Below the pieces are notes generated by a model that searched no databases, was not told the DNA's origin, and worked only from the letters and a program-made list of their open reading frames with translations. From assembly GCF_042684505.1 (NCBI RefSeq), contig NZ_JBHULT010000006.1, positions 124,001 through 188,000 on the forward strand: 64,000 nt of DNA, written 5' to 3'. This DNA is from Salinimicrobium flavum (GTDB taxonomy: Bacteria; Bacteroidota; Bacteroidia; Flavobacteriales; Flavobacteriaceae). A program made the position numbers and the translations under genes. Shown here in pieces: positions 42,601 through 51,086 of this stretch. Position 1 is the first letter of the stretch, and every line of letters starts with the position of its first letter.

Positions 42601-43335
42601 ATGCAGGTAAAAGACAAGGTAGCACTGGTCACCGGTGCCAGCAGCGGAATAGGACGGGCTATTGCCAAAAAGCTCTCTGAAGCGGGTTGCAGGGTAGCCC
42701 TGGCCAGCCGCAGTGTAGATAAAATGAGACAACTACAGGAAGAGCTGTCTAACGAGAGTATGGTAGTTGAAATGGATGTAAGGAACAGCGAAAGTGTGAC
42801 CGAAGCCTTCAGGGATGTATGGGATAAATTCGGGCAGATAGACATCCTGGTGAATTCGGCCGGGGTGATGCCCCTCACCTATCTTAAGAACCGCCACCTC
42901 GAGGAGTGGCTGGAAACCATAGAAGTGAACGTAAAAGGCACCCTGAGGTGCATCAGCGAGGTGCTGCCCGCCATGAAGACCCAGAAGAACGGTCATATCA
43001 TCAACATCGCCTCTGTAGACGGGAAAGAGGTCTTTGAAGGCGGCGCGGTGTACGGGGCTTCAAAAGCGGCGGTGATCGCACTCTCCAGGGCCATGCGCAT
43101 GGAGCTCTCGCCCGAGTTCAATATAAGGGTCACTGCGATAGAACCCGGAACGGTGGCCACCAACCTTAGAGATGACATTACAGATAAGGAACTGCTGGAT
43201 GATAAGGATTATGATGATGAAGATGAACCTAAACTCGACCCCATAAATATTGCCGATGCAGTGATGTATGCGATCACCCAACCCGATAAAGTAAATGTGA
43301 ATGAAATCCTTATTAAGCCCACCGGAAAGGCCTGA
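42601..43335 (+). CDS. Short-chain dehydrogenase/reductase (SDR)
   Basis: 244 residues. NAD(P)-binding motif TGASSGIG at residues 11-18, NSAG at about 85-88, catalytic Ser138 (INIAS), Tyr151 and Lys155 (YGASK), then EPGTVATNLRDD (about 183). Arg36 and Ser37 region (ASRSVDK) suggests NADP preference. An acidic insert DKELLDDKDYDDEDEP (about 193-208) is unusual but in a variable loop. Substrate not predictable. The C-terminus VNEILIKPTGKA fits the YdfG/serine-dehydrogenase-like group. Confidence 0.92.
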   Translation: MQVKDKVALVTGASSGIGRAIAKKLSEAGCRVALASRSVDKMRQLQEELSNESMVVEMDVRNSESVTEAFRDVWDKFGQIDILVNSAGVMPLTYLKNRHLEEWLETIEVNVKGTLRCISEVLPAMKTQKNGHIINIASVDGKEVFEGGAVYGASKAAVIALSRAMRMELSPEFNIRVTAIEPGTVATNLRDDITDKELLDDKDYDDEDEPKLDPINIADAVMYAITQPDKVNVNEILIKPTGKA

Positions 43336-43446
43336 TTTTTATTAAATTTCCTCAAAATTGGTTAAAACCATGTTATTTCAAAAGTCTTTAACGCTTTGCC
43401 CGGTTATTGTTTTGCAATTTGGACAGGAATCTAAAAAACGAATCTA

Positions 43447-43641
43447 ATGGACTTGAAGAGAAAGACTAAAGAAACAGGTGAAACAGTTGCAAAACTATGG
43501 GCTGCTAAAAAAGGCCTTCAATGGACAGGCAGTCTTCTTAAATGGGGAGCAATTGCCGGTGCAGGTTACCTGGGTTATAAATACTACCGAAATAACGAAA
43601 ACACCATTAAAGAGAAACTGAACATGAGTTCGGTTCACTAA
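43447..43641 (+). CDS. Small protein with one membrane segment
   Basis: 64 residues. Charged N-terminus (MDLKRKTKETGETVAKLW), then a short hydrophobic stretch SLLKWGAIAGAGYLGYKYY (about 30-48) and a charged end. No family recognised. It has a clear terminator 55 bp after the stop, which supports a real short transcript. Confidence 0.6.
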   Translation: MDLKRKTKETGETVAKLWAAKKGLQWTGSLLKWGAIAGAGYLGYKYYRNNENTIKEKLNMSSVH

Positions 43642-43696
43642 AAATTTAGTCCCCTACCCTAGGTATACCGTTCCCCCCAAGGTGTGCCGCATAATA

Positions 43697-43735
43697 AAAG
43701 GCTGATCAGGTTTTTCCCGATCAGTCTTCTTTATT
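43697..43735 (+). terminator. Terminator after the 64-residue gene
   Basis: AAGGCTGATC, AGGTTTTTCCC, GATCAGTCTT followed by a T-rich stretch. Confidence 0.75.
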
Positions 43736-43885
43736 TTAAGCCCGGATCACTTCAGGAAAGCTATCTCACACAACTTTTTCTATTCAGAATCAGATAATAA
43801 TCGGATCCTTTTCAGATTCAAAATTTTCCTTTTTACCAAACATTCCGTTTATGAGTTTTATCATTCCATAATCTTATCTTCAAAC

Positions 43886-43936
43886 TTACCTTTAGGTAAA
43901 CCGAAAATACCATTAGAATCTGTAACATATGTTACA
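43886..43936 (+). promoter_or_regulatory. Two palindromes upstream of the cytochrome c operon
   Basis: TTACCTTTAGGTAA (43886-43899, 6-bp arms) and TGTAACATATGTTACA (43921-43936, a perfect 16-bp palindrome), ending 93 bp before the cytochrome gene. The second looks like a site for a CRP/FNR-superfamily dimer; the regulator is not known. The stretch 43737-44029 holds no gene. Confidence 0.6.
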
Positions 43937-44029
43937 TAAGGAGTGACGGGTATGTTTTAGGTTTATCGATTGGATTTTAGAGACCAGTTTCCTCTAATAA
44001 TCAGGTGTAAAAGAAAAATAAATAAGCAT

Positions 44030-45094
44030 ATGAAAGACATTAGATCCCTTGCCACCCCTTTGTTTTACGCTTTTAGTGCGGTAATCGCAATGATCGTAGT
44101 CCTCTTTGCGGGGGTATATCTATATACTGTCAACCCATCGTTGTTCAGTTTCGGTAAGGATGAACCTGTAACTGCTACGGAAGAAGAAGGAGAGATCAAA
44201 GCAGAATGGGCCCCAAAAGATGTGCAGGCAGCCCTTGCTTCGGGCGAAATGGATGAGACCGTTGAATACGGGTACCGCCTGTTAGCAGAAAGTGCAAAAT
44301 ATATGGGTCCTAATGCTGAGGATCCTGAAATGCATTTTGCCGGCAACACCCTTTCCTGTACCAACTGTCATCTTGATTTTGGAACCCGCCCCGGTTCTGC
44401 CTCATGGGTAGGGGTGGTAGATCGTTTTCCGCAGTTCCGCGGAAGGGAGAACCGCGAAGGAACCATTGAAGACAGGATCAATGGTTGCATGGAGCGCAGT
44501 ATGAACGGGAAAGCCTTACCCACAGACTCCAAAGAAATGGAAGCCATTGTAACTTATATGTCGTGGCTGGGAGAAGATCTTCCTGAAGAAAAAAAGAAGC
44601 ACTACAAGGGGTTTGTATCTCTTGAGATCCCTGAGGAAGCCGTAGACCTGGAACGCGGAAAGGCGGTTTACACCAAAGATTGTATGATATGCCACGGGGA
44701 GAACGGGCAGGGAGTCGCGGCTGCAGATCCTGATAAAGGATGGCTGTACCCACCGCTTTGGGGCGATGATACATATAACGACGGGGCCGGGATGCACCGG
44801 GTGATCACTGCGGCACAGTTCATAAAAGGAAATATGCCCTTTGGTGTCGCTACCTGGGAAAACCCGCAACTCACCGATGAAGAGGCTTTCCATGTGGCAG
44901 GGTACATCAACAGTTTCTCCCGTCCCGAAAAGGCCAATAAAGAAGCCGATTTTCCCGACCTCAAGCTTAAACCCATGTCAACACCCTATGGCCCGTATGC
45001 AGACAATTTTTCGCCAGAGCAGCATAAGTACGGACCATACGGTCCCATTGCCGAATTCTACTTAAAAGAATACGGGATCAAGAAAGATAAATAA
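44030..45094 (+). CDS. Dihaem cytochrome c, thiosulfate dehydrogenase (TsdA)-like
   Basis: 354 residues from MKDIRSLATP; 20 upstream codons in frame are unlikely. N-terminal membrane anchor (about 9-33). Two class I cytochrome domains: the first has CTNCH at 110-114 and INGCMERSMNGKALP (about 150-164) with Cys153, a segment typical of TsdA-type proteins; the second has CMICH at 218-222 and MPFGVATWENPQLTDEEAFHVAGYI near residue 270. Probably an inner-membrane-anchored periplasmic electron-transfer or sulfur-compound enzyme. Its stop overlaps the start of the porin-like gene by one base. Confidence 0.85.
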   Translation: MKDIRSLATPLFYAFSAVIAMIVVLFAGVYLYTVNPSLFSFGKDEPVTATEEEGEIKAEWAPKDVQAALASGEMDETVEYGYRLLAESAKYMGPNAEDPEMHFAGNTLSCTNCHLDFGTRPGSASWVGVVDRFPQFRGRENREGTIEDRINGCMERSMNGKALPTDSKEMEAIVTYMSWLGEDLPEEKKKHYKGFVSLEIPEEAVDLERGKAVYTKDCMICHGENGQGVAAADPDKGWLYPPLWGDDTYNDGAGMHRVITAAQFIKGNMPFGVATWENPQLTDEEAFHVAGYINSFSRPEKANKEADFPDLKLKPMSTPYGPYADNFSPEQHKYGPYGPIAEFYLKEYGIKKDK

Positions 45095-46440
45095 TGCTGA
45101 AAAAGAGTTGCCTGTTTTTAATTTTCATACTCCCGTTTACGCTTTTCCCGCAAGACAGCCTGCAGGTGGAATCAAGAGGAGAACTTTCCGGCCAGTGGAG
45201 AAGCTATTATATGAACACCTTCAACAAAGATGAGCTGAAGGATTTTACGGCCCTGGCCACCGGGGGACATCTAAAATACAGTTACGCCTTCACCCCGAAT
45301 TTTTCGGTAACAGGGGCAATGTATGTCTCGGTGAATACCTGGATACAGGACCTTAGCATTCCCGATGCCACCACCGGGAAATTAAGCAGGTATGAAGAAG
45401 GTCTTTTTAACCGGCTTGATCTTGATGAAAAATTCCTGTTCATTCCGGGGGAATTATTTGTACGCTATAAGGTGCAGGAACATGACCTGAAACTGGGAAG
45501 GATGAAGTTCGTTTCCCCGCTTATCAATCCGCAGGACGGCAGGATGATCCCTACCTTTGTACAGGGTTTACATTATTCCTGGAAGGCCCCGGAAAATGCC
45601 CTTTTTGAAGCCGGTGTTTTCAATGAGATCGCCCCCCGGTCTACCGGCGAATTCTATTCTATAGGAGAAAGTATTGGCACCTATGCGACAGGCAGGAACT
45701 GGAGTGGAGAAGCGGCCCAATATGCAGGCAACACAAAGTCTGATTTTCTCATCACAGCCCATGCAAATTTCAACCTGCATGAGCACCTCAACATTGATCT
45801 CTGGAACTATTATACAGACAATATTTTCAACACCTCATACCTGAACCCGGAGTGGAAATTCAGTAAGCAGGTATCGGTTGAACTGGAATGGCTTCACCAG
45901 CAGCGGGTAGGAGACGGCGGTAATGCCCGGGAAGAATTAAGATATTTTACGGAAAAATCATCTGATGTTCTGGGAGCACGCATCAATTATAAATGGGATC
46001 GTTCTTCCCTTGCATTCTCCTATGACCATATATTGCCGCACGGGCAGTTCATCTTCCCCAGGGAATGGGGCCGTGAGTTCCTGTTCAGCTTTCAGAAGAG
46101 GGAGCGCAGTGAGGGCTCGGGGGACAACCATGCGCTGGTGGCCTATTATAACACGGTGATCCCACTTGAAGGATTAAAGACAGAGGTGCGCAGCATATTG
46201 AGTGTGGGGCACCAGTGGAAACCTTCGGTGCTGGATCCCAGGCTCAACAAGTACGCTGTCCCCGATTACACCCAGGTAAATCTGGACCTGTTCTTCAATT
46301 TTGAGAAATGGAAGAACCTGAAACCTGAGATCCTGCTGGTAGGCAAATTCGCCTCGGGTGACTTTCCCGATAATCCTAATTTCTACTTCAACAAGACCGA
46401 TCTATTCCACATAGATCTCATCCTGAACTATAACTTCTGA
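45094..46440 (+). CDS. Outer-membrane porin-like protein
   Basis: 448 residues. Signal peptide about 1-20 (LPFTLFPQDS). The rest alternates beta strands: FSVTGAMYVSVNTWIQDL, GELFVRYKVQEHDLKLGRMKFVSPLINPQDGRMIPT, SVELEWLHQQRVG, ending DLILNYNF with a terminal Phe typical of outer-membrane barrels. The LGR..F.(S/T)P..N..D.RM.P pattern is that of OprD/porin-type proteins. Translationally coupled to the dihaem cytochrome, so it may admit that enzyme's substrate. Confidence 0.78.
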   Translation: MLKKSCLFLIFILPFTLFPQDSLQVESRGELSGQWRSYYMNTFNKDELKDFTALATGGHLKYSYAFTPNFSVTGAMYVSVNTWIQDLSIPDATTGKLSRYEEGLFNRLDLDEKFLFIPGELFVRYKVQEHDLKLGRMKFVSPLINPQDGRMIPTFVQGLHYSWKAPENALFEAGVFNEIAPRSTGEFYSIGESIGTYATGRNWSGEAAQYAGNTKSDFLITAHANFNLHEHLNIDLWNYYTDNIFNTSYLNPEWKFSKQVSVELEWLHQQRVGDGGNAREELRYFTEKSSDVLGARINYKWDRSSLAFSYDHILPHGQFIFPREWGREFLFSFQKRERSEGSGDNHALVAYYNTVIPLEGLKTEVRSILSVGHQWKPSVLDPRLNKYAVPDYTQVNLDLFFNFEKWKNLKPEILLVGKFASGDFPDNPNFYFNKTDLFHIDLILNYNF

Positions 46441-46487
46441 AAGGACGCTGAGCCTTTAAGGATTTCACTCATAAACTCTCCGGGGTA

Positions 46488-47063
46488 TCAGCACTTGGCA
46501 CAGTTTGCCTGCAAGGCAGCGCAGGAACCTTTGACCTGGAAAGCGGTAAGCTGACCGCTCTGATCCACCTCAACATGGAAACACTCGGTGATCTGATCTT
46601 TGAGCAGTTTTCTTCCGCGGTGGATGCGGGTCTTGACCGCGGTATGGCTCAGCCCCAGTTTTTCTGCCACGTCCTGCTGTTTCATGCCCCCAATGTCTGA
46701 CAGCTGCAGGGGTTCAGCATATTTCTTCGGAAGCAGTTGCAACAGCGGCGCAATAAATTCGGCTGCCTCCCGGTACACCAGGTTCTCTTCATCTTCTACG
46801 ATATCACTTTTTAATTCGGAGGTACGGCCGCTTTTTTTAAAGTGGTCCATACAGGTATTATAGGCGATCTGGAAGAGCCATGACCTGATATTCCTGATGG
46901 GTCTTCCCGAGCAACAGGAACTGTACACCTTCATCAGCACTTCGTGGGATAGTTCGTTAGCTGTATCCCCGTCCTTTACGATCTTATAGATATAATTCCG
47001 AAGAGCATCTTTATAACCGTCCCAGAAACCGGAGATCTGGTCATATTTTTTAAGTTCTGTCAT
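46488..47063 (-). CDS. sigZ: ECF sigma factor, SigZ type, with a cysteine-rich tail
   Basis: 191 residues. Region 2 is at about 12-75 (WDGYKDALRNYIYKIVKDGDTANELSHEVLMKVY) and region 4 at about 105-160 (LLQLLPKKYAEPLQLSDIGGMKQQDVAEKLGLSHTAVKTRIHRGRKLLK). This matches SigZ of Bacteroidota and Bacillus. The C-terminus continues with GSCAALQANCAKC, three Cys in 12 residues, and C55-C56 (SSCCSG) lie in region 2; metal or redox control is possible but inferred. No anti-sigma gene adjacent. It converges with the porin gene. Confidence 0.85.
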   Translation of the reverse strand: MTELKKYDQISGFWDGYKDALRNYIYKIVKDGDTANELSHEVLMKVYSSCCSGRPIRNIRSWLFQIAYNTCMDHFKKSGRTSELKSDIVEDEENLVYREAAEFIAPLLQLLPKKYAEPLQLSDIGGMKQQDVAEKLGLSHTAVKTRIHRGRKLLKDQITECFHVEVDQSGQLTAFQVKGSCAALQANCAKC

Positions 47064-47153
47064 GGCCGAAAAATTAAAATTAACGGGTTAATTTCAGAAA
47101 TTTTTCAACACAAAATGAAATCTGTATAAAAATTTCCGTTCCACCTACTCCGG

Positions 47154-47309
47154 CTACATCTTGTAATGCAGCCATTCTTTGGTGATAGTTGGGTACGACC
47201 TGAAGAAGGCTATGACCCTTTTCTTCAGCGAGGGTTTTACATTCCCTTGTTTCGCCGCGGCAGAACATTCGCAGGTCCCTGCATTTATTGGAATACTGAA
47301 GTCTTTCAT
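47154..47309 (-). CDS. Possible 51-residue protein upstream of sigZ
   Basis: ATG at 47309 gives MKDFSIPINAGTCECSAAAK ... FFRSYPTITKEWLHYKM, with a CEC pair and a basic middle. It lies on the sigZ strand 90 bp before that gene. An overlapping longer frame (47080-47316) has less natural composition. No homologue recognised; low confidence that it is a gene. Confidence 0.3.
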   Translation of the reverse strand: MKDFSIPINAGTCECSAAAKQGNVKPSLKKRVIAFFRSYPTITKEWLHYKM

Positions 47310-47488
47310 TTGTCAAGGTTTTTAAGTTGTTTAAACCAAGACTGCGTGGGGAGGAAAAGGATGCAAAAAAAATTATGGGATTGAGGGATTGGTTAATTCG
47401 CTGATTTGGGAAGCGGTGGTTTCGGGGAAGCGTTGATTAGTTGATTCGTTGATTCGAAATGTATTTAATTAATTCATTCTTAGGAAAA

Positions 47489-47628
47489 CGTCTTTGCGAT
47501 TTTGCCTGCCGGCAGGCAGGCAGTCTCCCACTTAATGAGCAGATGCTCAATCCTGGATTCAAAGAGTAAAATGCCCTCGCCGAGAGGGGGATTGCTTCAG
47601 TCGCCGAAAGGCTCCTTCGCAAAGACGG
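47489..47628. repeat. CGTCTTTGCGA...TCGCAAAGACG repeat unit 1
   Basis: Bounded by CGTCTTTGCGA and TTCGCAAAGACGG in inverted orientation, containing TGCCTGCCGGCAGGCAGG and GGGGGATTGCTTCAGTCG. 85 bp of it recur in unit 4 with about three mismatches. Belongs to the widespread GCAATCTC/GATTGCTTC hairpin type. Confidence 0.8.
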
Positions 47629-47669
47629 TGGCAAGGCCTGCTTAACAATGTATTCCATTCTTTTGAATA

Positions 47670-47946
47670 CGTCTTTGCGAGCCTGCCTGCCGGCAGGCAG
47701 GGGAAGGGACAACCCGACCGCGGCCTGCCTGCCGGCAGGCAGGCAATCTCTAACTGTTTGGTACGTCTTTGCGAGCCTGCCTGACGGTAGGCAGGGGAGG
47801 GGACAACCCGACCGCGGCCTGCCTGCCGGCAGGCAGGCAATCTCCTTCTTAATTAGCAGGAAATCCCTCCAAGGTTCAAATTTGAAAACGTCTTCTCCGA
47901 GAGGGGGATTGCTTCAGTCGCCCACCAGGCTCCTTCGCAAAGACGG
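47670..47946. repeat. CGTCTTTGCGA...TCGCAAAGACG repeat unit 2 (with an internal duplication)
   Basis: Starts at CGTCTTTGCGAG; the phrase with GGGACAACCCGACCGCGG and the CCTGCCGGCAGG palindromes occurs twice (from 47670 and from 47764) before the shared end ATTGCTTCAGTCGCC ... TTCGCAAAGACGG. Confidence 0.8.
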
Positions 47947-47989
47947 TGGCAAGGACGCATGAACAGGGTTAATTCATTCTTCTGGAAAA

Positions 47990-48159
47990 CGTCTTTGCAA
48001 TCTCCCACTGTTTGGTACGTCTTTGCGAGGGAGGGGACAACCCGACCGCGGCAATCTCCTTCTTCTTTAGAAAAAGTTACTCCAAGGTTCAAAGTGTAAA
48101 AAGACTGCTCCGAGAGTGGGATTGCTTCAGTCGCCCGCGCGGCTCCTTCGCAAAGACGG
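47990..48159. repeat. CGTCTTTGCGA...TCGCAAAGACG repeat unit 3
   Basis: Same boundaries. The CCTGCCGGCAGG palindromes are missing here, and the GACAACCCGACCGCGGCAATCTCC phrase is present once. Ends 30 bp before the GIY-YIG gene. Confidence 0.8.
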
Positions 48160-48188
48160 TAGCAAGAAAAAATTTTTTATCTTAAGAT

Positions 48189-48485
48189 ATGCTTTTTTCC
48201 TATACCTACATGATGAGCAATGTACATCACACCGTAATCTATACCGGCGTTACTTCTAATTTACTGAAAAGAGTTTATCAACACAAAACTAAGGCTTACA
48301 AAGGGTTTACTTCAAGGTACAGCTGTGACAAACTTGTTTTTTTCCAGGAATTCACCAATATTTCAGAAGCCATTGAATTTGAAAAGAAAATCAAAGCGGG
48401 CAGCAGAGCCAAAAAGGAAAAGCTTATTTCACAGCAAAATCCTGATTGGAATGATCTATCAGACGGTTGGGTGTTTACATTTTGA
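48189..48485 (+). CDS. GIY-YIG endonuclease-domain protein
   Basis: 98 residues, a single GIY-YIG domain. The motif pair reads YTY at about residues 5-7 and YTG at about 18-20, then NLLKRVYQHK with the catalytic Arg at about 27. The metal-binding Glu is in AIEFEKKIKAGSR (about 61-73), and the NPDWNDL segment (about 85-91) completes the fold. This is the small URI/YhbQ-like type that is frequent in Bacteroidota. It lies in the middle of the CGTCTTTGCGA repeat array, with unit 3 before it and unit 4 immediately after it. Role unknown. Confidence 0.88.
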   Translation: MLFSYTYMMSNVHHTVIYTGVTSNLLKRVYQHKTKAYKGFTSRYSCDKLVFFQEFTNISEAIEFEKKIKAGSRAKKEKLISQQNPDWNDLSDGWVFTF

Positions 48486-48499
48486 TCCATTTTTCTAAA

Positions 48500-48636
48500 T
48501 GTCTTTGTTAGCCTGCCGGCAGGCAGGCAATCTCCCACTTAATGAACAGATGCTCAATCCTGGATTCAAAGAGTAAAATGACCTCGCCGAGAGGGGGATT
48601 GCTTCAGTCGCCCACCGGGCTCCTTCGCAAAGACGG
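48500..48636. repeat. CGTCTTTGCGA...TCGCAAAGACG repeat unit 4
   Basis: Left edge is GTCTTTGTTAG (changed), then CCTGCCGGCAGGCAGG, and the same 85-bp body and TTCGCAAAGACGG end as unit 1. A further partial end (TTCGCAAAGACGGCGGC) follows at about 48692-48708. Confidence 0.8.
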
Positions 48637-48771
48637 TGGCAGGAGAAAGATTACCCTACCACAAGACCAGCGTCAATCGCACCGATGGCTCTTCGCAAAG
48701 ACGGCGGCAAAAAAAATCCTTCGCAAGGATTACTCTTTACGAAGGATAAATAAATTGAATATATCTAAAAC

Positions 48772-49410
48772 CTACTTGGTATAAGGAATCCTCCTGGACA
48801 CCTTTCTCATCAAGACATTAATAAGATCCTGCGCATCTGAACCAAGGGAACCTTTTACCTTTTTATTGTAGTTCACTACCAGTTCGTCATCTGTTACGTT
48901 GCTGATGTCCATATTCAAAGTAGCTGTACTTGTAGCGAACATCCCGCCGGTGAAGACAGCCAGCCCTATGGCAGCAGCATTAGACATTGGTTTTGAAGTT
49001 TCGAGCGTACCGGTGATCACGGCTTCCACTCCCAGGATCTTTCCGAGTTCGCTGGGCAGGTACTGGTCATAGTTATGGATATCTATGCCGTTTTGTTGCA
49101 GCAGAGCATTCGTTCTTGCCGGATTCTGCACTTCTACTAAAAGGCTACCTCTCTTCTTACGGGTTAAAAACCAGGTATACATCCCTTTTTGAACATCAAG
49201 AGCTTCATTCCTGTTCATCTCTGCTATCTGCTCAGAAGTGAAATCTTTTAATTCTTTTGGTCTCAGCTTCACCTGTACCCTTAGGGGCAGGATCGCGATA
49301 GTGGTGGTGTTCTCTACATATTCATCTGCATCGGGATGTACATAAAGCTTGGTTTGAGAAAATGCTGCCGTTGTAAAAAGGAATGACAGGACAAATACAA
49401 ATGTTTTCAT
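48772..49410 (-). CDS. Secreted protein, CsgG/LpoB-like fold possible
   Basis: 212 residues. Signal peptide about 1-18 (TAAFSQT). TTTIAILPLRVQVKLRP (about 36-52), the MYTWFLTRKKRGSLLVEVQNPARTNALLQQNG stretch (about 78-109) and LGKILGVEAVITGTL (about 121-135) follow the order of CsgG/LpoB-type periplasmic domains (nucleotide-binding-like strand, then 'GVEAVI.G'). A short hydrophobic, alanine-rich part (NAAAIGLAVFTGGMF) follows. Family call is tentative; function unknown. Confidence 0.6.
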   Translation of the reverse strand: MKTFVFVLSFLFTTAAFSQTKLYVHPDADEYVENTTTIAILPLRVQVKLRPKELKDFTSEQIAEMNRNEALDVQKGMYTWFLTRKKRGSLLVEVQNPARTNALLQQNGIDIHNYDQYLPSELGKILGVEAVITGTLETSKPMSNAAAIGLAVFTGGMFATSTATLNMDISNVTDDELVVNYNKKVKGSLGSDAQDLINVLMRKVSRRIPYTK

Positions 49411-49947
49411 TCTTTGATGGTTTGATCTTCTACTCTTAAGGATTTTCGAATTACTCCCCGTTTTTTAAAGTGGGTTCTGGTCTCCACTCAAAAATGAAAG
49501 GCGATGGTCCCGGGTTAGGGTCCGGGACACGAGGGAGAATAGGTTGTAGGGAAGAGTTCTCCTCAAACGAAAATAAAACATTTTTTTTAACAAATATTTT
49601 GGAATTTTAAAAATAAATGTTAAAAAAAGGGAGGGGGTAGTTTTACAGATAAATTACGGAACCCGGGATTTCCGGATCATCATTACCCCCTGTTGGATAT
49701 TTGACACCTGATGCAATAGGATACTGAAAGAATTGTCCCCCCACCTGAAATTTTTATCATTGCGGATAAACCTTTAAAACCCCGCTTTTAACCCCTGATT
49801 CCTGTATTCCAACGAAAAGATCTAATAATCAACATTTTACAAGCTACTGTTCATTATCTTTCGAATTGTACATCCTCCGGAGCAACGCTCCTGCATACCT
49901 TCCCTACATTCATTTAGCTTAAGAAATCAATAAGTAAATATATAGTT
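49411..49947. other. 537-bp gap without a recognised gene
   Basis: Long AT-rich and G-rich tracts. Near the DUF4382 gene there is TATCTTTC at about 49856, close to a TAnnTTTG -7 element, and a small hairpin GGAGC/GCTCC at about 49878-49890 in the likely leader. Confidence 0.4.
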
Positions 49948-50811
49948 ATGAAAAAGGTTCTGTTGTTTGTAGTAATGGTTTTGTTGTTTTGGATTATTCC
50001 GCAGGGATGCAGCAGCGATGATAAGGTCACTACTCCTGAGAAAGTCGTAATAGATGATGATACCGAAGATCCTGTGGAAGAAGATGAACCAAAGGCCCTT
50101 TTTAATCTGTTTATTGTGGATGCACCCGGCGACTATATATCTGTATATGTTGAGGTCTTAGGTGTTAACATAATTGTCGATAATGACACGATTCCTTTAG
50201 ATCTTATCTGGGCCAATGCCGATCAACCCGGAGTTGAAAAGCTTGATCTTTTGGAATACACCGGAGGAGGGTATGATGTTCTGATAGGGGAACATGCTGT
50301 CCCGGCCGGAGAATTAAGTGAAATTATCCTCGTCCTGGGAAATGAAAACAGGGTAATAACAGCTGATGGCAGAACTAATTCCCTCACCCTGACAGACGAC
50401 ACCAAAAACGGAATATCGATACCTTTCAATTATTCATTTCAGGAAGGAGAACTGGCAACACTTACCATTGATTTTGATGTAGATGCTTCCCTCAGCAAGG
50501 TGGAAGGCGCATCCCGGGAGTTTATTCTGGATCCGCAAATAAGGGGATTTGACAATAATTCTACCGGGCATATCTACGGATATTTAGCCAGTGGTCTGGG
50601 GGCAAACCCGGCCAGGCTCACAGTTGAAGCAGGGGATATAACCTATTCCACCCAAACTTATGATAATGAATTCATGTTATGGGGACTTCCCCCCGGGAAT
50701 CATGATCTCACCTTTTCCTTTTCTGAAGCATCGGGAATTGATGACCTGGTGGTAAATGACATTGAAGTAGTGGCCGGCGAAAATACTTCTATAGGACCGC
50801 TTGATCATTAG
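49948..50811 (+). CDS. DUF4382 lipoprotein
   Basis: 287 residues. Lipoprotein signal ending IPQGC (Cys at about 21), an Asp/Glu/Thr-rich linker, then the DUF4382 domain: FNLFIVDAPGDYISVYVEVLGVNIIVDND (about 51-79), DLLEYTGGGYDVLIGEHAVPAGELSEIILVLG (about 98-129), TIDFDVDASLSKVEG (about 174). A last region (GHIYGYLASGLGANPARLTVEAGDITYSTQTYDNEFMLWGLPPGNHDL) resembles a carboxypeptidase-regulatory-like beta domain. Cell-surface, function unknown. Confidence 0.85.
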   Translation: MKKVLLFVVMVLLFWIIPQGCSSDDKVTTPEKVVIDDDTEDPVEEDEPKALFNLFIVDAPGDYISVYVEVLGVNIIVDNDTIPLDLIWANADQPGVEKLDLLEYTGGGYDVLIGEHAVPAGELSEIILVLGNENRVITADGRTNSLTLTDDTKNGISIPFNYSFQEGELATLTIDFDVDASLSKVEGASREFILDPQIRGFDNNSTGHIYGYLASGLGANPARLTVEAGDITYSTQTYDNEFMLWGLPPGNHDLTFSFSEASGIDDLVVNDIEVVAGENTSIGPLDH

Positions 50812-51086
50812 TAACCTTTAATGAGGGATTGGTTAATTGGTTGAATCGGGAATCGTTAATTCGTCGATTCGAAATGCGGAAGGCGGGTGCCGGGAGTCGT
50901 TGATGGGTTAATTACTTCCAAAATCCCGCTGACGGGGGACTTTTCGGCACTTTCATTTTTTAAATTTTCAAAATTTTCCCGCAGATTTCGCTGATTTTCG
51001 CAGAATCTCTTGTGCTTTGTGTGAAAAATGAACCACGAATCATTGTATAGTTCATTTTCAAATTTTCAAATCATCCCACTTTCACA
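50812..51086. other. Gap with degenerate short repeats
   Basis: The phrase GGGATTGGTTAATT ... GATTCGAAATG (50825-50878) resembles 47384-47460, and CCCGCAGATTTCGCTGATTTTCGCAGAATC (about 50979) resembles 30210-30245. No gene seen. Confidence 0.5.

Noticed and set aside
47080..47316. Open frame of 78 codons upstream of sigZ (minus strand).
   Set aside because: Unnatural composition; the 51-residue frame overlapping it looks more plausible, and neither has a known homologue.
47437..48092. Several open frames across the 47.4-48.1 kb array on both strands.
   Set aside because: They are translations of repeat units: the same LPAGR/ACRQA-type peptides recur in each copy.
47489..48636. Repeat array considered as an insertion sequence.
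   Set aside because: No transposase frame; only the GIY-YIG gene is coding, and unit ends are inverted within each unit rather than around a gene.
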